From: Ypsolopha sequella
Lineage: Eukaryota; Arthropoda; Insecta; Lepidoptera; Ypsolophidae
NCBI GenBank assembly: GCA_934047225.1
Contig: OW204004.1
Coordinates: forward strand, 9,986,401 to 10,050,400
Length of the DNA: 64,000 bases
Direction of reading: 5' to 3'
Part shown: one piece after another, positions 18,607 through 27,196 of the stretch
How the letters are laid out: each line of letters starts with the position of its first letter
Numbering within the stretch: the first letter of the stretch is position 1
Position numbers and translations under genes: made by a program
Notes under the pieces: generated by a model
Told to the model about the DNA's origin: nothing
What the model saw: only the letters and a program-made list of their open reading frames with translations
The model's database searches: none

Positions 18607-20631
18607 GTAGGTAACGGTCGTTAGCTGATATTCTTGTATTGCTTGATAGGCTGATTCCCTCCATATGATTTTGTGTAAATTTTGATCATCTTCATGTAAA
18701 TATATCTGCCTAAACATTTTTTCGATGTCCGCCGTAAATGCTATTTCGTACTGTCTCCAATTTAAAATTAGTTCAAATAAGTCTTTCTGCAAATTTGGAC
18801 CTTGTTTCATTATAAAATTAAGACTAATATTGCTTGAAGTTAACGCCGAGGCATTGAACACGACACGAAATTTAGTTGTTGATGACTCTGCTCGTTCTAC
18901 AGCGTGGTGTGGCAAGTAGCAACCGCTTTGGCTATTACGTGTCGCTGCTTTCATATGACCGAGATCTTGATATTCTTTGATAAATAATTTGTACTGTTCC
19001 GCCAATTGGTTCCGCCGTTTAAATCTATTTTCGATTTGTTTAAACTGCGCTACAGCTTTTTGTCTTGATTCACCTAATTTTTCTAGGCCGTCTGATTTTA
19101 AAGGTAATCGGACTTGATAGTGTCCGTCGTCTAGCCTTCTCGTTGTTTCTTGGTAAAACTGCACGCATTCTTGATCTTCGGTTGATAATTCTGATTTTTC
19201 TCCGATGTCTTCGACTGTCCAAAACCTCTGAAGGTCCTCTACATTGTTGGTAATGACGTTGCATTGTAGTGATTTTACATTTCCTGATAATATCCATCCT
19301 AACTGCGTTTGTTGCGCAATCGGCAGTATATCATTTTTCTTGATAATACCTCCCATGATAATTGATGAATAAACATCGGCCCCTAATAACATGTCAATAG
19401 GGCGACTTTTGTAAAACTTTGGATCAGCTAACTTGATATTTTTCAAATAGGACCATGAAGGTTCCGGAAAAGATTGATTCGGTAAGTTGTTTATCAATTT
19501 ACGCATGATATAAACATCGGTGTTAAACGTGTAATCTGTTGCTACTGACGAACAATTGATATTGATAAGGCCTTTGCAACTATTTTCCATGGATCCAACG
19601 CCATAAATAACGCCTTTGCATTTTTGGCGCGGTAATTGCAACAGTTGCGCTGCATTTTCGCTAATGGCCGAAATTTGAGATCCACCATCAATTAAACAGC
19701 GCAAATTATGATAAATTCCGTCCTTTGCCTGGACTTTGACGATTGCAGTCGCCAATAAAATTTCCGAAATGTTTTCCTGTGAAACGTGACTGTTTCGGGT
19801 CACTTTTTCCGGTTTCGACATGCACTCGAAAGCCTCATGCAACAGCGTATTATGATTACCGTTGCATTTTCTACACCTTTTTTCGGAGAAACAATTTTTT
19901 CCATTATGATTATAGAGACAGTTTTTGCATAAATTTAAATCGTTTATTGACCTCCTTTTCGTTTCCGCTGATAGTTCCATAAACTTGTTGCAAAAGAATA
20001 TGGCGTGATCGGTGTTATTGCAATATGCGCATCTTTTTCGATCGCCGGACCTTTTTCCCGTGTTGTATGATTTTTGTGTAGAATTATTATAGAATTTTCT
20101 TGAGTGATTTTCATCATTCTGACGGAAATTTGATTTTGATTGATATTCATACTTGCTACTACTTGGTGACGACGCTGATGGGCTTTGCCGATTCTTGTCC
20201 TGCTTATAACGAGATGATTCTAACGATGTAAACTTCGTTTTTAGGAAGTTCATGAAATCTGATATGCTAGGCAAAGCTTTTGGGTTCCGCAGTGATCTGA
20301 CGTAGTCATCGTTGGTGACTGAATCCAGTTTTTGTTGTAAAATATAAACTATCAACGGATCCCAGGTGGAGATGTTTGCACCCAGGTTTTTTATCGCAAA
20401 AAGACATTCATTAGTGGTGTCGTTTTTTCTGATTTCCAGCCATCTTGGGATTTTTATGTGATTAATATTTTGAAGATCGTTTCGGATATTTATCCATTCT
20501 GATTTGATGTCTACTGGTACTTCTTCATCCCATTGAATACCAGTTAGCCACATCTTATCAAACATATCAAGGCTTTTTGATCCTCTGGGCTGGCTGGCGC
20601 CAGTTACGACAAAGCTCAAGATTTTGTTCAA
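18184..20631 (-). CDS. Chimeric Gag-PR-RT(N)-Env(C) frame of element C, left half
   Basis: An 815-residue open frame made of pieces out of normal order. Residues 24-70 are the pol segment between RT and RNase H (WLTGIQWDEEVP). A gag C-part follows, with three zinc knuckles (CAYCNNTDHAIFFC near 199, then CKNCLYNHNGKNC and CRKCNGNHNTLLH). The protease motif LIDGGSQ is near 310 and RT motif A, FTADIEKMFRQIY, near 630. Just after TVTYG (about 674) the frame jumps to the Env C-terminus with its membrane segment. All junctions keep the frame open. The RT palm with YVDD is absent. It is a product of recombination or template switching and unlikely to encode a working polyprotein. Confidence 0.8.
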   Translation of the reverse strand: MNKILSFVVTGASQPRGSKSLDMFDKMWLTGIQWDEEVPVDIKSEWINIRNDLQNINHIKIPRWLEIRKNDTTNECLFAIKNLGANISTWDPLIVYILQQKLDSVTNDDYVRSLRNPKALPSISDFMNFLKTKFTSLESSRYKQDKNRQSPSASSPSSSKYEYQSKSNFRQNDENHSRKFYNNSTQKSYNTGKRSGDRKRCAYCNNTDHAIFFCNKFMELSAETKRRSINDLNLCKNCLYNHNGKNCFSEKRCRKCNGNHNTLLHEAFECMSKPEKVTRNSHVSQENISEILLATAIVKVQAKDGIYHNLRCLIDGGSQISAISENAAQLLQLPRQKCKGVIYGVGSMENSCKGLININCSSVATDYTFNTDVYIMRKLINNLPNQSFPEPSWSYLKNIKLADPKFYKSRPIDMLLGADVYSSIIMGGIIKKNDILPIAQQTQLGWILSGNVKSLQCNVITNNVEDLQRFWTVEDIGEKSELSTEDQECVQFYQETTRRLDDGHYQVRLPLKSDGLEKLGESRQKAVAQFKQIENRFKRRNQLAEQYKLFIKEYQDLGHMKAATRNSQSGCYLPHHAVERAESSTTKFRVVFNASALTSSNISLNFIMKQGPNLQKDLFELILNWRQYEIAFTADIEKMFRQIYLHEDDQNLHKIIWRESAYQAIQEYQLTTVTYGAQKQTLQEIHQQIEQIKQKGTLAKEISYHDVHHYTAIYGMAFAIIGAAVSIWVWRRLRRRRRQQAADPRSAPALAASAAAGAVTTEQPAAAHSSSSDSDKKCANVQYIRRKWASASVRKFDASTSPVFKARFPSAENCV

Positions 20632-20636
20632 AAAGG
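20553..20636. other. Asymmetric centre of the element C palindrome
   Basis: 84 bp between the inner inverted arms. Rightward it reads as normal BEL pol leading into WLTGIQWDE (DPLGWLAPV), so it belongs to the right half. At its left edge ATCAA and TTGAT (about 20567-20582) form a mini-hairpin that could mark a fold-back or strand-switch point. Confidence 0.5.
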
Positions 20637-23600
20637 TGTGGCTAACTGGTATTCAATGGGATGAAGAAGTACCAGTAGACATCAAATCAGAATGGATAAA
20701 TATCCGAAACGATCTTCAAAATATTAATCACATAAAAATCCCAAGATGGCTGGAAATCAGAAAAAACGGCATCATTGAGCTTCATGGTTTCAGTGATTCA
20801 TCAACAAAGGCCTTTGCGTGTATAATATTCTGCAAGGTCATCGAAGAATCATCATCAAAAGTTACTATTGTGCAATTAGCAGCTAAGACAAGAATATTGT
20901 CAGATAGTAAGAACCTTTCTGTGCCCAGGGGTGAGCTCTGTGGGGCTCATTTATTATCAAAACTTATGACGAAAGTGTTGAGCTGCTTATCAGATCATAA
21001 AATCAAGGTTTATGGCTGGAGCGACTCAACGGCAGTTCTTGGGTGGATTCAAGGTGAACCAAGTCGGTGGAAGCCCTTCGTATCAAACAGAGTCCAGCAA
21101 ATAACAAACGTCATGCCACCTGAGTGCTGGAGATATGTGAACTCCACTGACAACCCGGCTGACTGTGCCAGTCGCGGTTTATCAGCAGCTCAATTGAAAA
21201 ATCATACGCTTTGGTGGCAGGGACCGACGTGGTTGTCTTCCTTTAACGATCAAAACGAAAAAGAACGGACTTTATACACCACCGAAGAAGAGCAAAAAGT
21301 ACCAAAACAAACATGCAATGCTATCAACTTACACGAACGTGAACCTCATATCATCAATGAGATATTAAACAGACATAGCAGCTTCACTCGGGCGACTAGA
21401 GTGGTCGCCTGGATACTACGCTTCATATCACGTGATCACCAAAAACAACCTTTCCTAACAATTCAGGAAATCAGACAAGCAAGGATCCAGATTATTAAGG
21501 TCATACAACAATCAGAGTTCTCAGATGTAATAGAATCTCTATCAGAGCATAACCAAGTAGATAAAAAGAGCCAAATATCAAATTTAAATCCATTTTTAGA
21601 TGAAAATCAGCTTTTGCGAGTCGGTGGTCGTATCAAGCATGCAAATCTCAGCGAAAATATGAAACATCCTATCATTATCCCACATAATGGTCACTTAACA
21701 GAGTTATTAATTGATCATGCACACAAGATGACGTTTCACGGCGGAGCACGACTCACGCTATCATGGCTTCGTCAGCAGTATTGGCTGATCGGTGGAAACG
21801 GAGCTGTAAAGAAAAGATTAAGAGGGTGTGTTATTTGCAGAAAACACGACCCAATAAAGCAATATCAAATAATGGGAAACTTACCTGAAGCCAGGATAAA
21901 TCCTACCAGACCGTTCTATCATACAGGAGTTGACTACACTGGGTATGTCGACATTAAATCAAATAAGGGCCGAGGAATTAAGACAACAAAAGGATATATA
22001 GCCGTGTTTGTATGTATGGTAACAAAGGCTGTTCACTTGGAGTTAGTCTCGGACCTCACATCATCAGCATTTCTAGCAGCACTGAAAAGAATGGCTGCTA
22101 GGAGAGGAGCGCCCCAAAATATGTACTCTGATAACGGGACAAATTTTGTAGGAGCTAACAGAGCATTACAACGTGAATTTATCAATCTCAAGCAAACCTT
22201 GGACGAAGAGTTCTTCTCATCAATATCAGAAATGGAGATACAGTGGCACTTCAATTGCCCAACTCACGCAAGTGCCGGCGGCTTGTGGGAGGGAGCAGTG
22301 AAAAGCCTTAAGTATCACCTTGTCAGAGTCATTGGAACTCAAAAGCTCACCTTCGAAGAATACTCTACCCTATTAGCACAGCTGGAAGCGGGCTTAAATT
22401 CCAGACCATTGTGTGCAATCAGTGAAGACCCCGAAGATATCAACTTTCTGACTCCATCTCATTTTCTATCAAGCGGACCACTTCTCACTATCATAGAGAC
22501 AGAACAAGATAACAGAACAAGATGGAGATTTACCCAGAAAATATTTGAAGATATATGGAAACGGTGGAAAGCTGAATATTTATGTAAGTTATCAATCAGA
22601 AGCAAGTGGCAGCATCCAAGGGAAAATATCAAATTAAATGACGTAGTGTTAATTCACGACGATAACATCTTAGCGGGTAAATGGCCTCTAGGTCGAGTTG
22701 TTGAATTGCACCCCGGAAAAGACGGCTATGTGAGAGTCGTCACATTAAAAACAAAAAACGGACTCATGAAACGTCCAATCATCAAATTATCAGTTTTACC
22801 AACAAGTCGGGAAAATTATCATTATCCAAAATTATCAAGGGAGCAAGAAAAACAGCAAAGTGAAACAAACATAAATCATCAGGTAGAAAGAAAAATCAAT
22901 AGGAGAATCAGAAAACCGAGTCCTTTCTCACTTATATCATTTATAATGTGCATTATTATGATAACCGGCGCACAATGTACATATAACATAACAAAGTTAC
23001 GCGACCAACAGCGAATTCTTTTCGATAAAATATCAAATATGGAGTTATTAAGTGACGAATGGAAATTGGTAGTTTATTACGATTTAAATCCATATTGGCA
23101 AGGTACAACAGCATTTGAAAGATATACAAAACATTTACAACAGACTTGCCAAAACATAAAGGATCAATCACATTGTGACGTCATATTACTACAACTCCAA
23201 CAAGGCTTCTCGGAACTGGAATACTACAATCACCTGTTACTGAGTCAGCATTCCAGTACGCAGACGGGGCATCGAAGCCGGCGCGGGCTTATCAACGGTG
23301 TCGGTTACATAGCTAACAAGCTGTTCGGTGTCTTAGATGAGTCATTCGCCGAGCAATATCAAAAGGACATCGAACTCATCAGAGATAATCAAAATCATTT
23401 AGCTTCACTATGGAAAAATCAGACGTCGGTCATTGAATCCGAATATAATCTCCTGAAAAGAATGGAAGATAGCATGAATAAGCAACAAAAAATCATAAAT
23501 CAACATTTTTTTAAAGTAGACAAAGTTATCAACAAATTGAGCAACGAATTGCAAATTTTATCAAATATCAATGACTTCACCCTAGGGGCACTAACAGCAA

Positions 23601-24871
23601 GCTCAATGCTCCAGTGTTTGAAGACTATTCAGAGCATGTTACTAGATACGGTAACAGATATTTATCAAGGACGATTTAACTTTCATATCTTAACCCCAGA
23701 ACAACTTCGACATGAGCTAAGCACGATCTCAAGTCACATATCAAAAGAATCATCCCTTCCAATCAAGAACATTCAAACAGACCTCAAAAATATTTACAAA
23801 ATTCTTAAAGTCAAAGCAAGAATGACAAACGAGTATCTTCTCCTGGAAATAAAGCTTCCCTTGGTTAGCAGAGATGCATACGAAATTTTTAAAGCAACTG
23901 CAATACCCGAGAAAAAAGGTAGAGATATGATTAGTGTGATCCCTGCCGCAGAGTACTTAGCAATCAATTTGAAAAAGGATGCCTACGTAGAAATGTCCCG
24001 AGACGAGATCAAAGAATGCTATCAAGCCGACGAATCATTTTTCTGTCATACGCAGAAACCAATCTATCATATGAAACAGGACGAGAGCTTTTGTGTGAAA
24101 GATAGAGGATCAGATAATTGTAAGACTGTGACATCTCTTTGTAGCAACATATGGCAAGAGATGCATGCACAGAACCAATATTTGTATTTCTGCTGCGATA
24201 AGTGTCAACTAAGGATAATCTGTGAAGATCAACTTTCTGCAGCACAGTTGGCTGAAGCCGGTATAATCTCCATTAGCCATGGTTGCATAATCAAAACCGA
24301 TGAGTTCACAATTTACTCTCGGAAGCTAGATCAAAGCATAAGTAAAACAAGGTTCGATGTTATATTGCCAGATATTTCGCCAATTAATCAGATTTTCAAC
24401 ATTACGATACTTCCGCCCACAAATGAATCAGATATTAGTAAAGAGATCGGTGCCCAAAAGCAGACTTTGCAAGAAATACATCAGCAAATAGAGCAAATTA
24501 AACAAAAAGGGACTTTAGCAAAAGAAATATCATATCACGATGTGCATCACTATACGGCTATATATGGTATGGCATTTGCGATCATTGGAGCAGCAGTATC
24601 AATCTGGGTTTGGCGGAGACTACGGAGGCGTCGTCGTCAGCAGGCGGCGGACCCGAGGTCCGCGCCTGCGCTCGCAGCATCGGCGGCGGCCGGGGCTGTC
24701 ACCACGGAGCAGCCCGCCGCCGCCCACTCAAGCAGCAGTGATAGTGACAAAAAGTGCGCGAATGTTCAATACATCAGACGCAAATGGGCGAGTGCAAGTG
24801 TGCGTAAATTTGATGCGAGCACGTCACCTGTTTTTAAAGCAAGGTTCCCTAGTGCAGAAAATTGTGTTTAG
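20624..24871 (+). CDS. RNase H-integrase-Env polyprotein of element C, right half
   Basis: A 1415-residue frame. RNase H starts near 52 (GFSDSS, PRGELCGA, GWSDST). Integrase runs from about 350 to 700, with a zinc-binding H/C region, D in VDYTGY, D in YSDNGTNFVGA and E in GGLWEGAVKS. A basic integrase tail follows. Without any stop the frame continues into an Env-like glycoprotein: a hydrophobic leader near 768 (ISFIMCIIMITGAQC), a furin-like RSRRG near 884 followed by a glycine-rich fusion-peptide-like segment, heptad-rich coils, a Cys-rich region, and a transmembrane helix near 1312. The layout resembles the F-type/errantivirus Env family. The last 85 residues are Arg-, Ala- and Ser-rich. 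RT is missing upstream, so the copy is defective. The frame may extend upstream of the first Met. Confidence 0.85.
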   Translation: MFKKVWLTGIQWDEEVPVDIKSEWINIRNDLQNINHIKIPRWLEIRKNGIIELHGFSDSSTKAFACIIFCKVIEESSSKVTIVQLAAKTRILSDSKNLSVPRGELCGAHLLSKLMTKVLSCLSDHKIKVYGWSDSTAVLGWIQGEPSRWKPFVSNRVQQITNVMPPECWRYVNSTDNPADCASRGLSAAQLKNHTLWWQGPTWLSSFNDQNEKERTLYTTEEEQKVPKQTCNAINLHEREPHIINEILNRHSSFTRATRVVAWILRFISRDHQKQPFLTIQEIRQARIQIIKVIQQSEFSDVIESLSEHNQVDKKSQISNLNPFLDENQLLRVGGRIKHANLSENMKHPIIIPHNGHLTELLIDHAHKMTFHGGARLTLSWLRQQYWLIGGNGAVKKRLRGCVICRKHDPIKQYQIMGNLPEARINPTRPFYHTGVDYTGYVDIKSNKGRGIKTTKGYIAVFVCMVTKAVHLELVSDLTSSAFLAALKRMAARRGAPQNMYSDNGTNFVGANRALQREFINLKQTLDEEFFSSISEMEIQWHFNCPTHASAGGLWEGAVKSLKYHLVRVIGTQKLTFEEYSTLLAQLEAGLNSRPLCAISEDPEDINFLTPSHFLSSGPLLTIIETEQDNRTRWRFTQKIFEDIWKRWKAEYLCKLSIRSKWQHPRENIKLNDVVLIHDDNILAGKWPLGRVVELHPGKDGYVRVVTLKTKNGLMKRPIIKLSVLPTSRENYHYPKLSREQEKQQSETNINHQVERKINRRIRKPSPFSLISFIMCIIMITGAQCTYNITKLRDQQRILFDKISNMELLSDEWKLVVYYDLNPYWQGTTAFERYTKHLQQTCQNIKDQSHCDVILLQLQQGFSELEYYNHLLLSQHSSTQTGHRSRRGLINGVGYIANKLFGVLDESFAEQYQKDIELIRDNQNHLASLWKNQTSVIESEYNLLKRMEDSMNKQQKIINQHFFKVDKVINKLSNELQILSNINDFTLGALTASSMLQCLKTIQSMLLDTVTDIYQGRFNFHILTPEQLRHELSTISSHISKESSLPIKNIQTDLKNIYKILKVKARMTNEYLLLEIKLPLVSRDAYEIFKATAIPEKKGRDMISVIPAAEYLAINLKKDAYVEMSRDEIKECYQADESFFCHTQKPIYHMKQDESFCVKDRGSDNCKTVTSLCSNIWQEMHAQNQYLYFCCDKCQLRIICEDQLSAAQLAEAGIISISHGCIIKTDEFTIYSRKLDQSISKTRFDVILPDISPINQIFNITILPPTNESDISKEIGAQKQTLQEIHQQIEQIKQKGTLAKEISYHDVHHYTAIYGMAFAIIGAAVSIWVWRRLRRRRRQQAADPRSAPALAASAAAGAVTTEQPAAAHSSSSDSDKKCANVQYIRRKWASASVRKFDASTSPVFKARFPSAENCV

Positions 24872-25265
24872 TGTATATTGTCATTTTATAATAAATCCGA
24901 ACAATGGACACTGTTTTAGAGACACTAGCATTACATATGAAAAGAAAATGTTTTATCACTTTGTAAAGCACCTCACCTCTCATTTTATCATATCATTATC
25001 ATCATATCAATAATATAATTTTATTTTGTTTTCTTTTCCCCCGGGAGCATGTACGGGCAAGCCGCACATTCTGCTGCGTTGGCTGTTTACTTAGCCGTCG
25101 TCGATCATCGCCCTAATTTCATCAGTTCACAATCGGTCACCGTCCATACCGCGTGTACTCATCAATCACTCATCAATATCAATTATACTTACGTGTGTTT
25201 GTCCAATAAATTCATAAAACTATCAAAACTTATCATTTATCAACCCCGCGATCGGTGATCGTACA
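24449..25265 (+). repeat. Right inverted arm of element C (Env tail plus LTR)
   Basis: The partner of 17790-18606. The junction at its start shares GGTGCCC with the left arm's RT/Env breakpoint. It contains the GC-rich coding block at about 24615-24730 and, after the stop at 24871, the LTR, whose inner edge cannot be fixed because no direct copy exists. Confidence 0.85.
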
Positions 25266-25270
25266 AATAT
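25266..25270. repeat. Target-site duplication AATAT of element C (right)
   Basis: Equals 17785-17789. In the intact LTR (13792 onward) AATAT occurs once at this point, which proves the insertion position. Confidence 0.85.
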
Positions 25271-25727
25271 GTTAGGTTTAGGTAAGGCTAGGTTTTATAA
25301 GTAGGTTAAAGGACTATTTGTTCGTGTTTAGTTGGCAATCGATAACCTTTATGGTTCGACATACGTCGCATTGACTGAATTATTTCGTGTTTTCCAAAAA
25401 ATAAATACAGATCAAATATAAAAGATCTTTCAGACAAAACACGAGCAAGATACCTCAGAGAGTCCGATTAGTGCGGACGTAGTTCTCCATATGAAAAGAT
25501 TCCTTAGAGAGTCCGATTAGTGCGGATGTGCTTCTCCATCCGTAAATTATTGAAGAAATATAAGAAGCGAGTGCTCTACCAAATTTGGAGCTCCCCTCCC
25601 TTAATATACGCATGATAAATAGGCTATATGAAGAAAAAAGAGAATATAAAGAAGATAAACAAAATATAAAATAGTATAATTATAAGAAACATCCCCATAA
25701 GATCCCGAGCACACGGAGAGCATCACA
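25271..25727 (+). repeat. 3' LTR of element B, right fragment
   Basis: 457 bases continuing the LTR from base 24. Two differences from the 5' LTR were seen (GGATCG versus GGTTCG near 25354, and GATACC versus GATTCC near 25500). Confidence 0.9.
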
Positions 25728-27196
25728 GTAGCATGTGCCGAATGGTGTTGAGGCTCATGCGCTGAGCGCTGTCTGGGCAGCAAATGAGCAGATGAGCGTG
25801 TCGGAGACATGGCCCCATGGCGATGCAGTGAAGTGTGGTGGTCAGTCCGCCCACACTCCTTGCATGCACGTGTAGACCTGCACTCGTTCTCATAATGAGG
25901 ACCCAAACAGCGTCGGCACCGGTTGCGTGAGTTCACAAAATCCCACCGACCTTGAACCGGTTGGTTATTAAATTGTGGGCAGGCGATGAGCTTATGTCCC
26001 CTATTCTTGCAGTATGGGCATGGCATACCACCAGTAGGGGAAGAAGGTTGAGCCGAATAATTTTGTTGGCGAGTGGGTGATGGGGATGTTTGGGCCGAGT
26101 AAACTGGCGCTGTCGCAAATGCCAAAAATGGTTGACGAATAGGACGGGGGGAGCGATTGTCCTGCCGAGGAGTCATGGGGCGGAACTCTTGATGAGCCTG
26201 GTAGGGCTGACGTGGAGTACCTCGAGTGGGCTGAACCAGCTGATTGAGCTGAGCGAGCCTTTCTGACGGGCCGAGCCGTGCTGAAGAAGGAGCATCCTGT
26301 GACGCAAGGGACGACGACTCATTCTCCTTGCAGCGTGCGTGTTCTTCCAAAAACTCAATGAGGTTCTTGAGCGTGGGCAGAGTTGCGCGAGATCCGTACT
26401 TCCGCTCGAAAAGAGTGCGGAGCTCGCCTTGTAGTTTTCGCACCACCATGGACACGAAAACATAGTCAGAATCCTTCATGGGCAGATCGAGGTTGCGGAG
26501 AGCGCTTTGCGCTGAGATAAGCGGAATTAAAAACGATGTGCGGATATCTGAGCGCATGTGGATGTGCGGAAGGTTCATGATAATGTCCACAAATCGGTCA
26601 ATGAGTACGCGACGATTGTCGTAACGCTTGGTGAGAATTTCCATGGCTATGGGATAATTCTCGTTGGTAGGGTAGAGGTGTTTCACCATTTCATGTGCCT
26701 CACCTTTTAGGGCACCTAACAAATAATGCAGCTTGACAGCATCCGAGACTGTAGCCATCTCACTGATGAGGCTCCTAAAAACGGCAATAAATGAGGGCCA
26801 TTCTTCAACGTTCGAATGAAACTCCGGTATGGGTATTTTTGGTAGAACACCAACGGGTGTACCTGAGCTGAGGGGTTGCGTCTTGTCCGGAAGAGCTGAT
26901 TTTTCTTTCAGTTTTTCGAATGCCACTAGGATAGCATCATAGTTGCTAAGTGCCGACTGAAATTTTTTTGTGTAGGTTGCCTCAGTTTCGTCGGACAAAT
27001 CCTCATCGTCAAGGATCTCATAATATACGTCCTCTAACTTAGTTTTAACGCTTTGTATGTTTGCGTAACGAGCGGTGAAGTCCGCCACAGAATATGTTTT
27101 TCTGTCGCCTGCCTCGACCACCGCACCAATCTCCTTTAACAGAACTATCGCCTTTACGGCCTCACGAAACATCGCGGCTTGTGATTTCGAAGGCAT
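25601..27196 (-). CDS. gag: Gag of BEL/Pao element A, cut by element B
   Basis: A 531-residue frame whose last roughly 43 codons (25601-25727) come from element B's LTR; the authentic part ends at codon 489, at the GTAG duplication. Residues 1-290 form the Gag core typical of BEL/Pao (IPEFHSNVEEWPSFIAVF, then LKGEAHEMVKHL near 163-173). A Pro/Ser/Gln-rich linker follows. Three zinc knuckles come next: CPYCKNRGHKLIAC (393-406), CRRCLGPHYENEC (427-439) and CKECGRTDHHTSLH (445-458). It packages the RNA genome in cytoplasmic particles. In the ancestral copy it continued 26 more codons past B to the TGA at 13709-13711. The start is the first Met of the frame, 1.4 kb from the primer site. Confidence 0.85.
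   Translation of the reverse strand: MPSKSQAAMFREAVKAIVLLKEIGAVVEAGDRKTYSVADFTARYANIQSVKTKLEDVYYEILDDEDLSDETEATYTKKFQSALSNYDAILVAFEKLKEKSALPDKTQPLSSGTPVGVLPKIPIPEFHSNVEEWPSFIAVFRSLISEMATVSDAVKLHYLLGALKGEAHEMVKHLYPTNENYPIAMEILTKRYDNRRVLIDRFVDIIMNLPHIHMRSDIRTSFLIPLISAQSALRNLDLPMKDSDYVFVSMVVRKLQGELRTLFERKYGSRATLPTLKNLIEFLEEHARCKENESSSLASQDAPSSARLGPSERLAQLNQLVQPTRGTPRQPYQAHQEFRPMTPRQDNRSPRPIRQPFLAFATAPVYSAQTSPSPTRQQNYSAQPSSPTGGMPCPYCKNRGHKLIACPQFNNQPVQGRWDFVNSRNRCRRCLGPHYENECRSTRACKECGRTDHHTSLHRHGAMSPTRSSAHLLPRQRSAHEPQHHSAHATVMLSVCSGSYGDVSYNYTILYFVYLLYILFFLHIAYLSCVY

Larger units (their letters stand above)
17790..25265. mobile_element. Element C: palindromic BEL/Pao retroelement with inverted LTRs
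   Basis: It is 7476 bp, flanked by AATAT (17785-17789 and 25266-25270), inserted in B's 3' LTR. It begins TGTACGATC and ends GATCGTACA because its outer 817 bp are an inverted repeat (17790-18606 and 24449-25265, about one mismatch). Both ends are therefore the same LTR end (U5 side). A second inverted pair (20421-20552 and 20637-20768) lies around an 84-bp centre. The left half reads leftward (gag C-part, protease, RT N-part, Env tail, LTR). The right half reads rightward (RNase H, integrase, Env, LTR). No primer site, gag start or RT palm is present. It resembles an aberrant reverse-transcription product that was still integrated. A mis-assembly must be excluded, but the clean duplication argues for a real insertion. 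Confidence 0.85.
13792..25727 (+). mobile_element. Element B: Ty3/Gypsy-type LTR retrotransposon inside element A
   Basis: The 480-bp LTRs are at 13792-14271 and, split by element C, at 17767-17789 plus 25271-25727. It has a GTAG duplication on both sides, a primer-binding-like site at 14274-14288, one fused ORF (14481-16598), and a polypurine tract directly before the 3' LTR. Without C it is about 4.5 kb. The RT, RNase H and most of the integrase are deleted, so it is non-autonomous. Its LTRs differ at two positions by eye. It sits at the gag/pol boundary of element A, in the opposite orientation. Confidence 0.9.

Noticed and set aside
24540..25013. 157-codon frame present twice, inverted (also 18042-18515)
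   Set aside because: It is an alternative frame of the Env tail and LTR in the two arms of element C; duplication comes from the palindrome, not from gene conservation.
17790..25265. Element C as two independent neighbouring elements
   Set aside because: There is a single AATAT duplication pair around the whole, no duplication at the centre, and exact symmetry of the outer arms; one insertion explains it better.
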